NCBI GenBank assembly: GCA_942486035.1
Contig: CALNXK010000040.1
Coordinates: 2,262,001 to 2,326,000 of the forward strand
Length of the DNA: 64,000 bases
Source of the DNA: Porites lobata
Taxonomy: Eukaryota > Cnidaria > Anthozoa > Scleractinia > Poritidae
Reading direction: 5' to 3'
The translations under genes and the position numbers were made by a program. Under the pieces are notes generated by a model that was given only the letters and a program-made list of their open reading frames with translations, was not told where the DNA came from and searched no databases. Of this stretch, positions 22,367 to 35,320 are shown one piece after another (positions within the stretch are counted from its first letter, which is position 1; every line of letters begins with the position of its first letter).

Positions 22367-24585
22367 TTACTCGTTGAAAGACACAGGCTGTTCCTCTTCA
22401 TCTTCTTTCATATCTTGCTTGCAGAACTCTCTTATTGACCGACACATGCTTCGCTTTTCCTTTAAAACCTAAAAAAATTAACAGACCTAGGATCAATTAA
22501 GAAGCCGAACTGCAGACTGCGGTTCTATTCACTCCGAGGCTAAAACTCGTTTAAAACTCCGTGTTTTAATAATTAAACAGGCTTTAAAACTAGAGAACAA
22601 ATTAACACTATGTATATATGTAATTGACGGGAAAGGATTTTCTCAAAGGATGTGAAGGGCTTCTTCCAAAACTCATCTCCAGGGATTTCCCCATTTTCTG
22701 AGGAAAAAGTTCTGGGAATTACAGGTTGGCCTCTTTTTTCATCTGTCCCCTTTTCTCACCATGCATGAGTTTAAAAAGCTAGCTGGTTAGATCATTAAAA
22801 ATAAAGATCGGAAAATAGTAATTTTGACATTCTTGTAACTTTAAAACTTCCTAGTCTAGGCAACCGCGAAATGTAGAAATTCACCCCCAGCAAAACCTTC
22901 ATGCAATTCTCTATCATAGACGGAGTGAATTCTTTAGGGACAGACATACATCAGGGGCGTAACCAGCTTCCTGGCTAGTTATAGGCCTGGCCGACTTTCA
23001 TTTTCGCATATCCTGAAAATTTCACGCATTAATGACTAGTACGCACTGACTCACCAACACTTTGAGCTCTTAAGCTTTTTAGCTCACCCCAACAACTCAT
23101 AATTTATTACAAGCGGTGGAGCGATCAAACCAAAAATGTATAGGCCTGAGCCTACAGGTCTATGGGCTGTTTATTGTACAGCAAGGCCGACCGATGGTTT
23201 CAACTATGTTATACAATAGGGGGTTAAGTAAATAAACGTTTTAAATTTAACCCGAGTATAAAACGTCGACTCTCAGCCCTCCCGAGTGGGAGTTAACTAT
23301 GTGCCACTATACCATGACGAGGAAAATGCAGAACAATCCTAGTTCGATTACCAGACGTATCAGTAGACTTTGTTTTTTCAGCCTTCTGCGCAACTGTCTA
23401 ATTACATGAAAGTGGTCTTCGAAGCAGGTACAGCAAAAAAAGGATGATTTTGCATAACGGTGGAAACCTGTAGTTATTTTGGTCACTGTGGCATTGTTTT
23501 AATAAAATTTGTTCCAAGGGCACCTTAGTTATGAAACTTCTATAGAGTGTCCTAATTGGCAAATATCAGTGGTGTTTTTTAGAGGGTCTTTCGACCGTCA
23601 GAGGTAACATTCTCAGTTAAGACTGCTGCGGAAGATTGTAATGTCAGTCGAACAATTAGTTTTCATGCAGGAAAAGTAACGAACAAAAAAACTGTGTCTT
23701 TTTGCCCAGCACATAATTGTTTTTAACATGACTAAAAAATGAAATGGATAAATTATCCCAATAGGGCTTTGAACTCAAATGTACGATTTTCTTATGAGCA
23801 CAGGCAGTTTGTTAGAACTTCTGGAACTTTTGCCAAAGGTCATGAGAAATTTTGTTTAAACTAGCCTTGCAAAAATTAAAACTTACTGCGGCAAGAGAAA
23901 CACGTCGCTGAATTCATGATGTAGTTCAAAAGTCTAGCTTTTTGTTATCATATTCCGAAAAAAATGCAGAATTTTCCTAGTTTTCTGAAAACTTGTCATG
24001 AATTCTGGATAGCCGGTCCCTGAGAACTTTTTTAGTTACATCTTATCCTGAACCCACTTATTTAAGTAAAGTTGGGGGTTGAACCTGAAAAAAACATGTC
24101 TTTTTCTCCGAATTTAATGATACTGCATGAGTTTTGCTCTGAAATGGTTGCATGTATGCCCTTCGAGTGAAATGTCATCAATCAATCCATCTAAGCACCC
24201 TTTTGAAATGGGTATTTTGCATTTTAAAATTGCGTTTTTTTCAATAGGTGTGTTTTGGCAACACTTTAAAGCTTCTGTTAAAATTTCAAAGAGCGTTCTA
24301 TTTTTTCGACTTTCCCATTTACTTTTCACTGAGTGTGGTTGCTGTATTACTCTTCAATCAAAGTATTAAAATACTGGCCCAGCTTACATCGAAAAATGTT
24401 CTCATTAAAACATTTAATAGTTTTCCCATGGTCTCCTTAAAAGGTAGCAACAAAACAACCAAAAACATTCAAACCTCAACGGCTCTTTTCCAACTTCCTC
24501 CGGCGCTGATAGCTTCTGTTGTTGGGAGATTTGCTACGGCAAAAACCAAAGCGAGAACAACGAAAAGTGCAAAACTCTTCTTCAT
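22367..24585 (-). CDS. CX6C secreted peptide precursor A (two exons)
   Basis: Exons 24585-24475 and 22468-22367 give 70 residues. Exon 1 (37 codons) holds a signal peptide (MKKSFALFVVLALVFAVANL, continuing to TTEA), then ISAGGSW followed by Lys-Arg. The donor gag|gtttga leaves phase 0. After a 2.0-kb intron with acceptor tttttag|gtt, exon 2 holds a second Lys-Arg, then CRSIREFC (Cys46, Cys53) and an acidic tail ending QPVSFNE. The predicted product is secreted and cut at dibasic sites. It is the most divergent member of the five-gene family at its N-terminus (Ile in place of Phe) and has no Gly before KR. I do not recognise the family. A cnidarian secreted peptide other than a hormone is possible. 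Confidence 0.78.
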
Positions 24586-24694
24586 GTCGTCCTGTATGAG
24601 ATGTCTTACTGAAAACCTTACAGTGTGAATTTGAAGGCGCCCACACAATTTGTCGATCACTGAGTCCGTTGGCCGAATTCTGTTTTGGAAACCG

Positions 24695-24703
24695 CTTTTT
24701 ATG
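24695..24703 (-). promoter_or_regulatory. TATA-like box of peptide gene A
   Basis: CATAAAAAG on the minus strand, about 115 bases upstream of the ATG at 24585. The other four family members have comparable boxes 80-120 bases before their start codons. Confidence 0.5.
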
Positions 24704-25639
24704 CAAAACGAGAACAAAAGAAGTGTAAAGAAACGCGCTCATATGAAGTCATTACTACAAATGAACTTGCAAGCAATAAAAGTTTAACTCACTGGTGGCG
24801 GTAAACGAAATCTTTATAATCCTGAATAGTATCGTTAATGGAGCGGCGGGAACCAAAATCTGGAAAGGCATAACATTATTACTTTTTTATTATTTCAAAC
24901 GTGACGACAAAGTGAACACAGAGACAAAGAGAAGTCATCAGGTCGGTTTCTGAAACCCAATGCATCTCATTTGGCCCAATCAAGGCCATTATGTTACCTG
25001 TCCGCGTATTTTATGGTTTTTACATTTTTATTAATGAAGCTTTCTTTTTTTCCCGAAAATTGTTTATTGCCGGGTCGTAATTAAAATGTAGTTATTAATT
25101 GGTCGTGCAGCGTGTTAATAACGCGAGGGAGGCGAAAAAGGAGAAGTTTCAAAAATACTAGGTGCGCCATTTAAGCATTGATTTCAGTAGGTTTTACACG
25201 TTTCAAAATAATCGCCACGAGGTGTTTTAAGCGAAAAGCCAAGGATTAATTTTTTGCACTACGTTCTGAATATGGCTTTGTCGTTTCTAAAAAAGCAAGT
25301 TTGAATTTAACACGATGAGGACGACTGTCTTTTTTTTTTCTACAAATGCATTTCGGGGGACACCGACTTTTCTTTTTTAGCAGGTTTTCCGCCAATATCC
25401 GGTTCTATGTTTTTAGAGAAAATTTAGAAGTTTCCCTGAAATACAAAAAAAATGGAGTTATCAGTTTAGAGTAGTAGGAACTTGGGATGATTACAAACTG
25501 TCCCCTTGAATTTCCCTTTTTAATAATTAAGGGAAGATAATAAAGTACCCCAAAAGTGTCGAACTTTTCAAGAGACGAACCAAACTTAGTGAGTTAAGGT
25601 CATGAACAGTTCGACGTCTTGCTCAAATAAGTTCAATGT
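24704..25639. other. Intergenic, no gene seen
   Basis: AT-rich sequence upstream of peptide gene A. No exon or clear repeat was recognised until the Penelope-type remnant. Confidence 0.4.
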
Positions 25640-25800
25640 CTGAGTGAATGACTTAGTGGAGTGTGATGCAGAGTACACTAGTGAAACAGCAAAGAAACTG
25701 GGCACTAGGCTAAATGAACACCGGAAATCAGTGCAAGCCTGCGATCTCAAGTCTGCTGAGTCTGAACACGCTAAGGACGCAGGGGCCGGGTTCTCGGAAG
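25640..25800 (+). pseudogene. Penelope-like element remnant, GIY-YIG endonuclease region
   Basis: The frame reads VECDAEYTSETAKKLGTRL, then NEHRKSV and later SAESEHAKDAG. The order (Y)-x-ETxxxLGTRxxEHxxSV followed by SAxxEHA is that of the GIY-YIG endonuclease domain carried by Penelope-like retroelements and related reverse transcriptases. The usual YxGE is YTSE here. There is no flanking reverse transcriptase domain, so this is a short decayed fragment. Confidence 0.6.
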
Positions 25801-26035
25801 GCTTGGTAACTTTTCGGGCCCGAAGGCAAATTTGAAAATCAACACCTGTTGAATAATAACAAAGTTTCTAGCTCACAAACGGGTCAATTTTGCTTCGTTA
25901 ACTGATAGTTTCACTGTTTGATTTTCAAAATTACTAAAACTTTGATCATGAATGCAAACATGGCAAACATAAAACTAGCCTTTCGGGCCCGAAACGTTAC
26001 CGGGAATTTCAAGAAACGGGCCCCAGGCCACTCCA
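25790..26035. repeat. Pair of tttcgggcccgaa repeat fragments
   Basis: cttttcgggcccgaaggc near 25808 and ctttcgggcccgaaacgtta near 25980 carry the same word. Each is associated with a nearby GATTTTCAAAATT/AAATTTGAAAATC-type segment in opposite orientation. This suggests the inverted ends of a decayed dispersed repeat. Confidence 0.5.
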
Positions 26036-27551
26036 TCGACTGGGCCAGTGTAAAGATTCTTGGCCAGGAAAATCACCTGCTTTCACGCAAGATACGCGTT
26101 GCTTGTTTACGTTCTCCATAAAACGCGAAATTTGGCGTTTTCACGTAGTTGCCTTGCAAAAGTACAAACAAGTGTAATGAGGATGCAAAGTTGTTGTTTT
26201 GCTTATAAACCTGTAATTGTTTCTTGATCCTCACGTTGCGGTCCGCATCGTTAGATCTTTAAAAAGTCCCTAATCAGTCGCGATCGCCATTTTCAATCGA
26301 GGACTGCATTATCCTTAATTGTTTTTTAAAAATAGAGCCAAATTTGGAGCATCAAGGCGCTTACTTGATGGCGGCTATGGAAAAACTCTTGTTGAGACAG
26401 CCAAAAGGTAGCCTTGGCCGCTTTATAGTGATGGCCTCTGTATAGGGGTTTAATTTACAATTCGTTTCCACAGTTTTCTTTTTGGTCTTTAATTGATTAC
26501 TGACTGCTTAATAGGAAGGCGGCCTCATAGAGGTTCAACTGTACTTCAAAAAACATTACAAGAAATCTATTCCAACTAATAAGTTTTTTGTTTTACAGGA
26601 AATAGAGAGGGGTATATTTAAAGTTATGAACCTATTTTTCCTTCCAAGTACGAAGTAAGTTTACAGCCGTTGTTTAAGTACAGTGAAACCCCGTTAATGC
26701 GAGAAGACCGATTTCACAAAAAAACTCATCCAATAGTTTTTTGTTACTGCGATTAATCTATCCTATGTATGGTTTTATATCTAAGGTGTTTCTTATCAGG
26801 TTCGCCAAAATAAACAGATCTTGCTAATTTTCCGAGACCCTCGATCACGACTCAATTACAGTCTTTTGTATAGTTCCACAGCATGATATACTGTTGATAG
26901 GAGGGGGAAGGGAGAGGGACATCTCCAGCGTCTCTCGATCTTTGACCTCTTTGTTCCTTTCTAAAACTCTTCTGTCCATTAATTTTGAATTCGTTGATGG
27001 CTGTTTTAATTTTAAGATGGGATTAGCATATCGTACTCGTAAAATACAATTATAAGTACAATCCATGTCATTATCAAACAGCCAGAGGACAATTAAGATG
27101 AATTACCACTTTTTCTAGAACGTGATCAGTGAACCAAAATCGCCATTAAGTCCATCTCAAAACTTGCAAGATTAAAACTAATTTAAGAAAATTAGAAAAA
27201 TATTCTTTGAACAAGATCTTAGGCATCATTGCGCGTTTTTTGCGTGTTGTAAGCATTACTTGAAAAATTTCTTATTTAAAGGAAGCGAAGTTGCTCCTAA
27301 AATTAGCACTTTGATCGAATGATAGAAGGAGTGTTGTGGAGAAGTTCTCTTCGTTTTCAATACAAATAAAACGTTCAAAAACTGTATGTCTCCGGCAGTT
27401 ATTCTAAGCTTCATTATCTCCAAAATTACCCTGGCTTAAGGAGGTAATAAGGAAGTCGAAGTAGACAATGGCCTACAGAAAATGTAAAAAATCCCAAAGA
27501 GCAAAAAGAACTGACGGAGTCAAAAAACGAACACAAGAAAAATGTGAGAAA
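26036..27551. other. Intergenic, no gene supported
   Basis: AT-rich. Near 26680 a pogo-like end (acagtgaaaccccgttaatg) and near 26520 a degenerate relative (catagaggttcaactgta) suggest old elements. The open frame at 26845-27066 (minus) has no recognisable domain. Confidence 0.4.
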
Positions 27552-30500
27552 GTTAAAGGTTAGCTTATGGTCACTTCCAGGAATAAAATTATTTTACCCT
27601 AAAAAGTTTTAAAGATTTATCCCTAGAAGTCTTCGACGATACGCATCTTTTGCATTTTGTTTCAGATTCTCAACGCTAATCGTTTTTCCTGGAGTTAACC
27701 CCACCCCCTAGCCTTAAGACTAGGATAAGAGTTAGGATTAGCATAGCGTAAATTCAAGCATAAAAGATTTTGTATCCTTACAAGTTTCAAAGATTTTTTC
27801 TTAGAACTCCTCGACGATACACATCTATCGCATTTGGCTTCAGATTCTTACCGCTAATCGCTTTCCCTTTCCCTGCTAGAATAGCTTCCACAACAAAAAT
27901 TGTTCATCCTCACAAGTTTTGAACATTTTTCCCTAGACGTCTTGGACGATACTCATCTTTTGCATTTCGTTTCAGATTCTCAACGCTTATCGTTTTCCCA
28001 GGAGTTAACCCCAATCCTAACTCTGGGGCTAAGCCTAGGTTAGGGATAGGGTTAGCTTGGGGTCACTTCCAGGATAAAAAATATTTCATCCTCACAAGTT
28101 TTAAGGATTTTATCCTAGAAGTACTTGACGATACTAATCTTTTGTATTTGCTTTCAGATTCTCAACGCTTATCGTTTGCCCTGGAGTTGACCCCAACCCT
28201 AACCTTAGGGCTAAGGTTGGGTGAGGAATGGGGTTATCTTAAAATCACTTCCACGACAAAACATTTTTAGTCCTCACAAGCTTTAAATATTTTACCTAGA
28301 GGTCTTTGCCGATACCCATCTTTTGCATTTGGTTTCAGATTCACAACGCTTATCGCTTTCCCAGGAGTTAACCCCAACCTTAACCCTAGGGTTAAGCTTA
28401 GGGTTAGGGTTAGGGTTAGCTTGGGGTCACTTTTAGGATAAAAAATTTTTCGTCTACACAAATTTTAAAGACTTTTCCCTGAACGTCTACGACGATACTA
28501 ATCTTTTGCATTTGGTTTCAGATTCTCAACGCTTATCGTTTTCCCAGGAGTTAACCCCAACCCTAACCCTAGGGTTAAGCTTAGGGTTAGGGTTAGGGTT
28601 AGCTTGGGGTCACTTTTAGGATAAAAAATTTTTCGTCTACTCAAGTTTTAAAGATTTTTCCCTGAACGTCTACGACGATACTAATCTTTTGCATTTGGTT
28701 TCACATTCTCAACGCTTATCCTTTTCCTAGGAGTTAACCCCAACCTTAACCCTAGGGTTAAGCTTAGGGTTAGGGTTAGGGTTAGCTTGGGGTCACTTTT
28801 AGGATAAAAAATTCTTCATCCTCACAAGTTTTGAAGATTTTTACCTAGAAGTCTTTGACGATACTCATGTTTTGCATTTGGTTTCAGATTCTCAACGCTC
28901 GTCGTTTTCCCAGGAGTTAATTCCAACCCTAACCCTAGGGTTAAGCTGAGGGTTAGCTTGGGGTCACTTTCAGGATATCAAATTTTTCATCTACACAAAT
29001 TTTAAAGATTTTTCCCTGAACGTCTACGACGATACTAATGTTTTGCATTTGGTTTCAGATTCTCAACGCTTATCGTTTTCTTAAGAGTTAACCCCAACCC
29101 TAACCCTAGGGTTAAGCTTAGGGTTAGGGTTAGGGTTAGCTTGGGGTCACTTTTAGGATAAAAAATTTTTCGTCTACTCAAGTTTTAAAGATTTTTCCCT
29201 GAACGTCTACGACGATACTAATATTTTGCATTTGGTTTCACATTCTCAACGCTTATCGTTTTCCCAGGAGTAGCTTGGGGTCACTTTTAGGATAAAAAAT
29301 TTTTCGTCTACACAAATTTTAAAGACTTTTCCCTGAACGTCTACGACGATACTAATCTTTTGCATTTGGTTTCAGATTCTCAACGCTTATCGTTTTCCCA
29401 GGAGTTAACCCCAACCCTAACCCTAGGGTTAAGCTTAGGGTTAGGGTTAGGGTTAGCTTGGGGTCACTTTTAGGATAAAAAATTTTTCGTCTACACAAGT
29501 TTTAAAGATTTTTCCCTGAACGTCTACGACGATACTAATCTTTTGCATTTGGTTTCAGATTCTCAACGCTTATCGTTTTCCCAGGAGTTAACCCCAACCC
29601 TAACCCTAGTGTTAAGCTTAGGGTTATGGTTAGGGTTAGCTTGGGGTCACTTTTAGGAGAAAAAAGTTTTTGTTCACACAAGTTTTAAAGATTTTTCCCT
29701 GAACGTCTACGACGATACTAATCTTTTGCATTTGTTTTCAGATTCTCAACGTTTATCGTTTTCCCAGGAGTTAACCCCAACCCTAACCCTAGGATTAAGC
29801 TTAGGATTAAAGTTAGCGTTAGCTTGGGGTCGCTTCCAGGACATAAAATTTTTGAAACTCACTAATTTTAGGGATTTTAGCCCTAGAAGTTTTCGACGAT
29901 ACTCATCTTTTTGTTTTGGTTTCAGACTCTCATCGCTTATCGTTTTCCCAGAAGTTAACCCCAACCCTAACCCTAGGGTTAAGCTTAGGGTTAGGGTTAG
30001 GGTTAGCTTGGGGTCACTTTTAGGATAAAAAAGTTTTTGTCTACACAAGTTTTAAAGATTTTTCCTTGAACGTCTACGAAGATACTAATCTTTTGCATTT
30101 GGTTTCAGATTCTCAACGCTTATCGTTTTCCCAGGAGTTAAGCCCAACCCTAACCCCAGTGTTAAGCTTAGGGTTAGGGTTAGGGTTAGCTTGGGGTCAC
30201 TTTTAGGATAAAAAATTTTTCGTCTACACAAGTTTTAAAGATTTTTCTCTGAACAACTACGAAGATACTAATCTTTTGCATTTGGTTTCAGATTCTCAAC
30301 GCTTATCGTTTTCCCAGGAGTTAACCCCAACCCTAAGCCTAGTGTTAAGCTTTGGGTTAGGGTTAGGGTTAGCTTGGGGTCACTTCTAGGATAAAAAATT
30401 TTTCGTCTACACAAGTTTTAAAGATTTCTCCCTTAACGTCTCCGACGATACTAATCTTTTGCATTTGGTTTAGATTCTCAACTCTTATCGTTTTCCCAGG

Positions 30501-33345
30501 AGTTAGCCCCAACCCTAACCCTAGGGTTAAGCTTAGGGTTAGGGTTAGGGTTAGGGTTAGCTTGGGGTCACTTTTAGAATAAAAAATTTTTCGTGTACAC
30601 AAGTTTTAAAGATTTTTCCCTGAACGTCTACGACGATACTAATCTTTTGCATTTGGTTTCAGATTCTCAACGCTTATCGTTTTCCCAGGAGTTAACCCCA
30701 ACCCTAACCCTAGGATTAAGCTTAGGGTTAAGGCTAGCGTTAGCTTGGGGTCGCTTCCAGGACATAAAATTTTTGAAGCTCACTAATTTTAGGGATTTTA
30801 CCCTAGAAGTTTTCGACGATACTCATCTTTTTGTTTTGGTTTCAGACTCTCATCGCTTATCGTTTTCGCAGAAGTTAACCCCAACCCTAACCCTAGGGTT
30901 AAGCTTAGGGTTAGGGTTAGGGTTAGTGTGGGGTCACTTCCAGAATAAATATTTTTTGTGTACACAAGTTTTAAAGATTTTTTCCTGAACGTCTACGACG
31001 ATGCTAATCTTTTGCATTTGGTTTCAGATTCTCAACGCTTATCGTTTTCCCAGGAGTTAACCCCAACCCTAACCCTAGGGTTAAGCTTAGGGTTAGGGTT
31101 AGGGTTAGCTTGGGTCACTATTAGGATAAAAAAGTTTTCGTCTACACAAGTTTTAAAGATTTTTCCCTGAACGTCTACCACGATACTAATCTTTTGCATT
31201 TGGTTTGAGATTCTCAACGCTTAACGTTTTCCCAGGAGTTAACCCCAACCCTAACCCTAGTGTTAAGTTTAGGGTTAGGGTTAGGGTTAGCTTGGGGTCA
31301 CTTCCAGGATATAACATTTTTTATTTACACAAGTTTTAATGATTTTTACCTGGACGTCTTCCACGATACTTATCTTTTGCATTTGGTTTCAGATTCCCAA
31401 AGCTTATTGTTTTCTTAGGAGTTAACCTCAAACTTAATGTTGGGATAAACTACCAACAAATCTGAAACAAAATGCAAAAAATGCGTATCGTCAAAGGCAT
31501 TTAGGGAAAAATCTTTAAAACCTTTTTTGTCGTGGAAGTGATCCTAAGGTAACCCTTAACTCCTGGCAAAAAGATAAGCGATAAGAATCTGAAACCAAAT
31601 CCAAAAGATAAGTATCGTCGTAGACGTCTAAGGAAAAATCTTTAAAACTTGTGAAGATGAAAAATTTTATATCCTGGAAGTGACCCCACGCTAACCCTAA
31701 GGATAGCCCTAGGGATAGGGTTAGAGTTAACTCCTGGGAAAATGATAAGCGATAAGAACCTGAAACCAAATGCAAAAGATGAGTATCGTCGAAGATTTCT
31801 AGGGTAAAATCCTTAAAAGAGGTGAGCACGAAACATTTTATATTCTGGAGATGACCCCAAGCTAACCCTAACCCTTACCCTAGGCTTAGCCCTATGGTTA
31901 GGGTTGGGGTCAACTCCTGGGAAAACGATCAGCGTTGAGAAACTAAAACCAAATGCAAAATATAAGTATCGTCAAAGACTTCTATCGTAAAATCCTTAAA
32001 AAAGGTGAGCACGAAACATTTTATATTCTGGAAGTGACCCCAAGCTAACCTTAACCTTAACCCTAACCTTAGCAAGAGGGTTAGGGTTGGGGTTAACTCC
32101 TGGGAAAACGATAAGCGTTGAGAATCTAAAACCAAATGCAAAAGATAAGTATTGTCAAAGACTTCTAGGGTAAAATCCTTAAAACTTGTGATCAGAAAAA
32201 ATTTTATCTCTTGGAGGTGCATGACCCCAAACTAACACTAACCCTGACCCTAAGCTTAGCCCTAGGGTTTGGGTTGGGGTTAACTCTTGGGAAAACGATA
32301 AGCGATAAGAATCTGAAACCAAATGCAAAAGATGAGTATCGTCGAACACGTCTAGGGAAAAATCTTTAAAACTTGTCTATATGAAAATTTTTATATCCTG
32401 GAAGTGACCCCAAGCTAACCCTAACCCTAAAGCTAAGCTTAGCCCTAGGGTTAGGGTTTGGGTTAACTCCTGGGAAAACGCTAAGCTATAAGAATCTGAA
32501 ACCAAATGCAAAAGACGAGTATCGTCGAAGAAGTCTTGGAAAAAATCTTTAAAACGTGTCTAGATGAAAAATTTTATATCGTGGAAGTGACCCCAAGCTA
32601 ACCCTAACCCTAACCCTAAGCTTAGCAAGAGGGTTAGAGTTAGGGTTAACTCCTGGGAAAACGATAAGCGTTAAGAATCCGAAACCAAATGCAAAAGATA
32701 AATATCGTCAAAGACTTCTAGGATAAAATCCTTAAAACTTCTTAGCATAAATAATTTTATATCTTGGAAGTGACCCCAAGCTAACCCTAACCCTAACCCT
32801 AACCCTCACCCTAGGGCTAGGGTTAGGGTTAACTCCACGGAAAACGATTGGCGTTGAGAATCTGAAACGAAACGCAAAGGATGGGTATTGTGAAAAACGT
32901 CTAGAGAAAAATTTATTTTTAAAACCATTTAGGATAAAAAAGTTTTCGATTCTTGAAGCAACCGTAAGTTAACTCTGGCCTTAGGGTTAGGGTTTCCTTA
33001 GGGTCACTTGAAGGATAAAAAGTTTTTCATTCTCAGAAGTTTTAAAGATTTTTCCGTGGACTTCTTCGACGATACGCATGTTTTGCATTTGGTTTCAAAT
33101 TCTGAACGCTAATAGTTTTCCCTGAAGTTAACCTAACCCCAACCCTAAGGCTAGGGTTAGGGTAGGGTTACACTAGGATCACTTCCACGACAAAAAATTT
33201 TTCAACCTCACAACGAACAACGATACAACAACTTCGAAGATACTCATCTTTTGCATTGGTTTTCATATTCTTAACGCTTATCGTTTTTCCTTGAGTTAAC
33301 CCCAACCCTAACCTTAGGGCTAGGGTTAGGGTTAGCGATAGCTAA
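27552..33345. repeat. About 33 units of a 180-bp satellite with telomere-like repeats
   Basis: Counting the landmark cttttgcatttggtttcag, I find about 22 units in plus orientation (27552 to about 31440), 9 inverted (about 31455-32900), then 2 in plus orientation again (about 32940-33345). The typical spacing is 180 bases. Each good unit has gttaaccccaaccctaaccc, then a central palindrome around ccctagggttaagcttaggg, then two or more ttaggg copies ending at ttagcttggggtcac. Outer units are more diverged than those around 28500-31300. Open frames made of repeated Leu-Thr-Leu are by-products of the ttaggg repeats. Confidence 0.92.
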
Positions 33346-34832
33346 GAATGTATTAGTTTATATGGCTTTGATAGCTTTTAAGAGTTTTATTGAATTTGTG
33401 TTCAGTTTCTTTTACATTTGATGGCTTTATTGCTTTGTGGTCAATTATTATATATGTGGCTTTAACAACTTTGTATAAACTTAGGTGGACTCTCCTGGAG
33501 ATAAATCCCAAAGAACCATATTCAATTTGAGAAAGAGAAAGACAATTTTTCCGACGCTTGTCACGATGTCCTCCTATAACGTGAAAAGAAATCTTTAGCT
33601 TGTATTTTTTGTTTTCCCAATGAAGGTCATGCGATAATACTCTAGAGAACTGTTTCTCTTAAGTTTCGTCTTATTAAAGTGCATCTATACGCATAATTTG
33701 CGAAAATTGGGAAAGAAAAACATACAAGAGGATTTCACGTCGTGGTTCGTGTAGTAACGACAAAGAATCGTACAGAACAGTGTGCTTCACGTGCAAAGTT
33801 GTCATAAAAAAAGTAGAATTTTTTTTGAATTTGTAGCTGTTGTACATGTTTTTATGTGTGGAGGGCCATTACGTTATGAAAACTACCGAGTAACCGTTAA
33901 TGAAGTTTCCACCCTCGTTTAAGAAAGTTTCTTCGTCTTATTTAACAGATTTTCTCTTGACGTTGTCGTTGCCGTCGCCGTCGTCGGAGCTCGTATCAGC
34001 AAGCCTAGAACACAGTTTGAGCGATCGTTTAGTAGGAGGACTTTCTTTCTTTCATTTCGGGTCCGCTTGCAAGATCTGATTACTTGATAAGATCTAACTG
34101 CTTTATAATTGTCTTTACTATCAAAAGCAGCAATTGTTTAATGGCTACGGAATAATCGTATCCGGTCAAAAATGTTAAAAAGCTTTCCATTGAAAAAATT
34201 GTTAATTGACTGCTTTTAAAGTTCTGATAAAAAAAAATTAGAAGGAGCAACAGGTGTTCAATGCAAAGGCAACATATTTTTCCCAATGTTTAACTAGTTT
34301 TATTTCGTCTTTTGATGGCAGGCCTAAATAGCTTTTTTCATTTACACCCAGGATTTAAACAACAGAGACAAGCACTGCCCTCATAATAAATTGTCTTTAC
34401 AAAAACTTTAAGGTCAGTGGAGGTTTTAGAACTCAATGAAATCAGAAGAAAAGGACCATCATCACACTACCAGCCCTTAACTTTTTGAACCCCGATATCG
34501 ACACACAAATTCTACGACTAGACTGATGTTAACTTTTTTTTAGCTGTGTCATGAAATTGAAACAGTAGGAACTGTTCCCAAATTGAGTGAAACCTATAAA
34601 ATAACCGCTCAAACAAAAAAAGGTATACATTTTGTAAATAGCACAGCAAATACAGAAGGAGGAAAGGATGGACAAACTTAAATAGACTTGCTCACAAGTC
34701 GAGCTTTTGAGCGCGTAGCGCGACAGTGAGCACGAAGCGAGATCGTACGAGCGCCGAACGCGAAGCGCGAGCGAGCGAGCGAAAGTTCGTGCCGGGTCCT
34801 ACCACACCAGACCAGAAAACCATGCCAACGAC
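33346..34832. other. Intergenic, no gene supported
   Basis: AT-rich spacer. Bases about 34680-34800 are a GC-rich block of gcgcgtagcgcg, gcgaagcgcgag and gcgagcgagcg words typical of a decayed hairpin repeat, related in style to the palindrome at 7288-7515. Confidence 0.4.
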
Positions 34833-35070
34833 TTTGAGAAAGTCTAAAACTTAAAGTGCAAACTTGTTGGGCTAACAGTTTTTCAAAGTTCATTTTTGCT
34901 GTTAAAAAATAATTTGAAATAATGCTCGAGAGTCAATGGGAGACATATTTGTTTGAGAAAGTCTAAAACTTAAAGTGCAAACTTCTTGGGCTAACAGTTT
35001 TTCAAAGTTTATTTTTGCTGTTAAAAAATAATTTGAAATAATGCTCGAGAGTCAATGGGAGACATATTTG
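34833..35070. repeat. 119-bp perfect-length tandem duplication
   Basis: 34833-34951 and 34952-35070 are direct neighbours of 119 bases each. Two differences were noticed (aaacttgttgg versus aaacttcttgg, aaagttcattt versus aaagtttattt). The unit has no coding or repeat-family signature. The near identity implies a recent event or an assembly duplication. Confidence 0.9.
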
Positions 35071-35231
35071 TTTGACACCAAGCTGTGGTCCCGTCACTCA
35101 CAGGTTTTCTCGAATTCTATGTCATGGCGAATTAGGATGTGTAATTTGCATTAGAAACAAAGTGAACTAGCCAACCGTAATACAACCTCTATAAAGAACT
35201 GCCGGGGATCAATATAGGTTTCTGGGAAACT

Positions 35232-35320
35232 GCCCACCTACCCCTCCGATCCCCTAAGCCATCATTTTGCCCTAAGTGAGAAGTCAGTGTTAATGTTAGC
35301 TTAGGGGAGGGGTAGGTGGC
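35232..35320. mobile_element. Short hairpin element
   Basis: gcccacctacccctccgatc with ccctaagc at the left pairs with gcttaggggaggggtaggtg at 35299-35318. The loop is about 40 bases. Probably a truncated MITE. Confidence 0.6.

Noticed and set aside
28267..32222. Open frames of 60-105 codons rich in Leu-Thr-Leu and Leu-Gly-Leu
   Set aside because: They are translations of TTAGGG/CCCTAA repeats in the satellite, occur on both strands and repeat with the unit.
27552..33345. CRISPR-like repeat array
   Set aside because: The 180-bp tandem units have no spacer pattern, contain telomeric motifs and are in a eukaryotic context.
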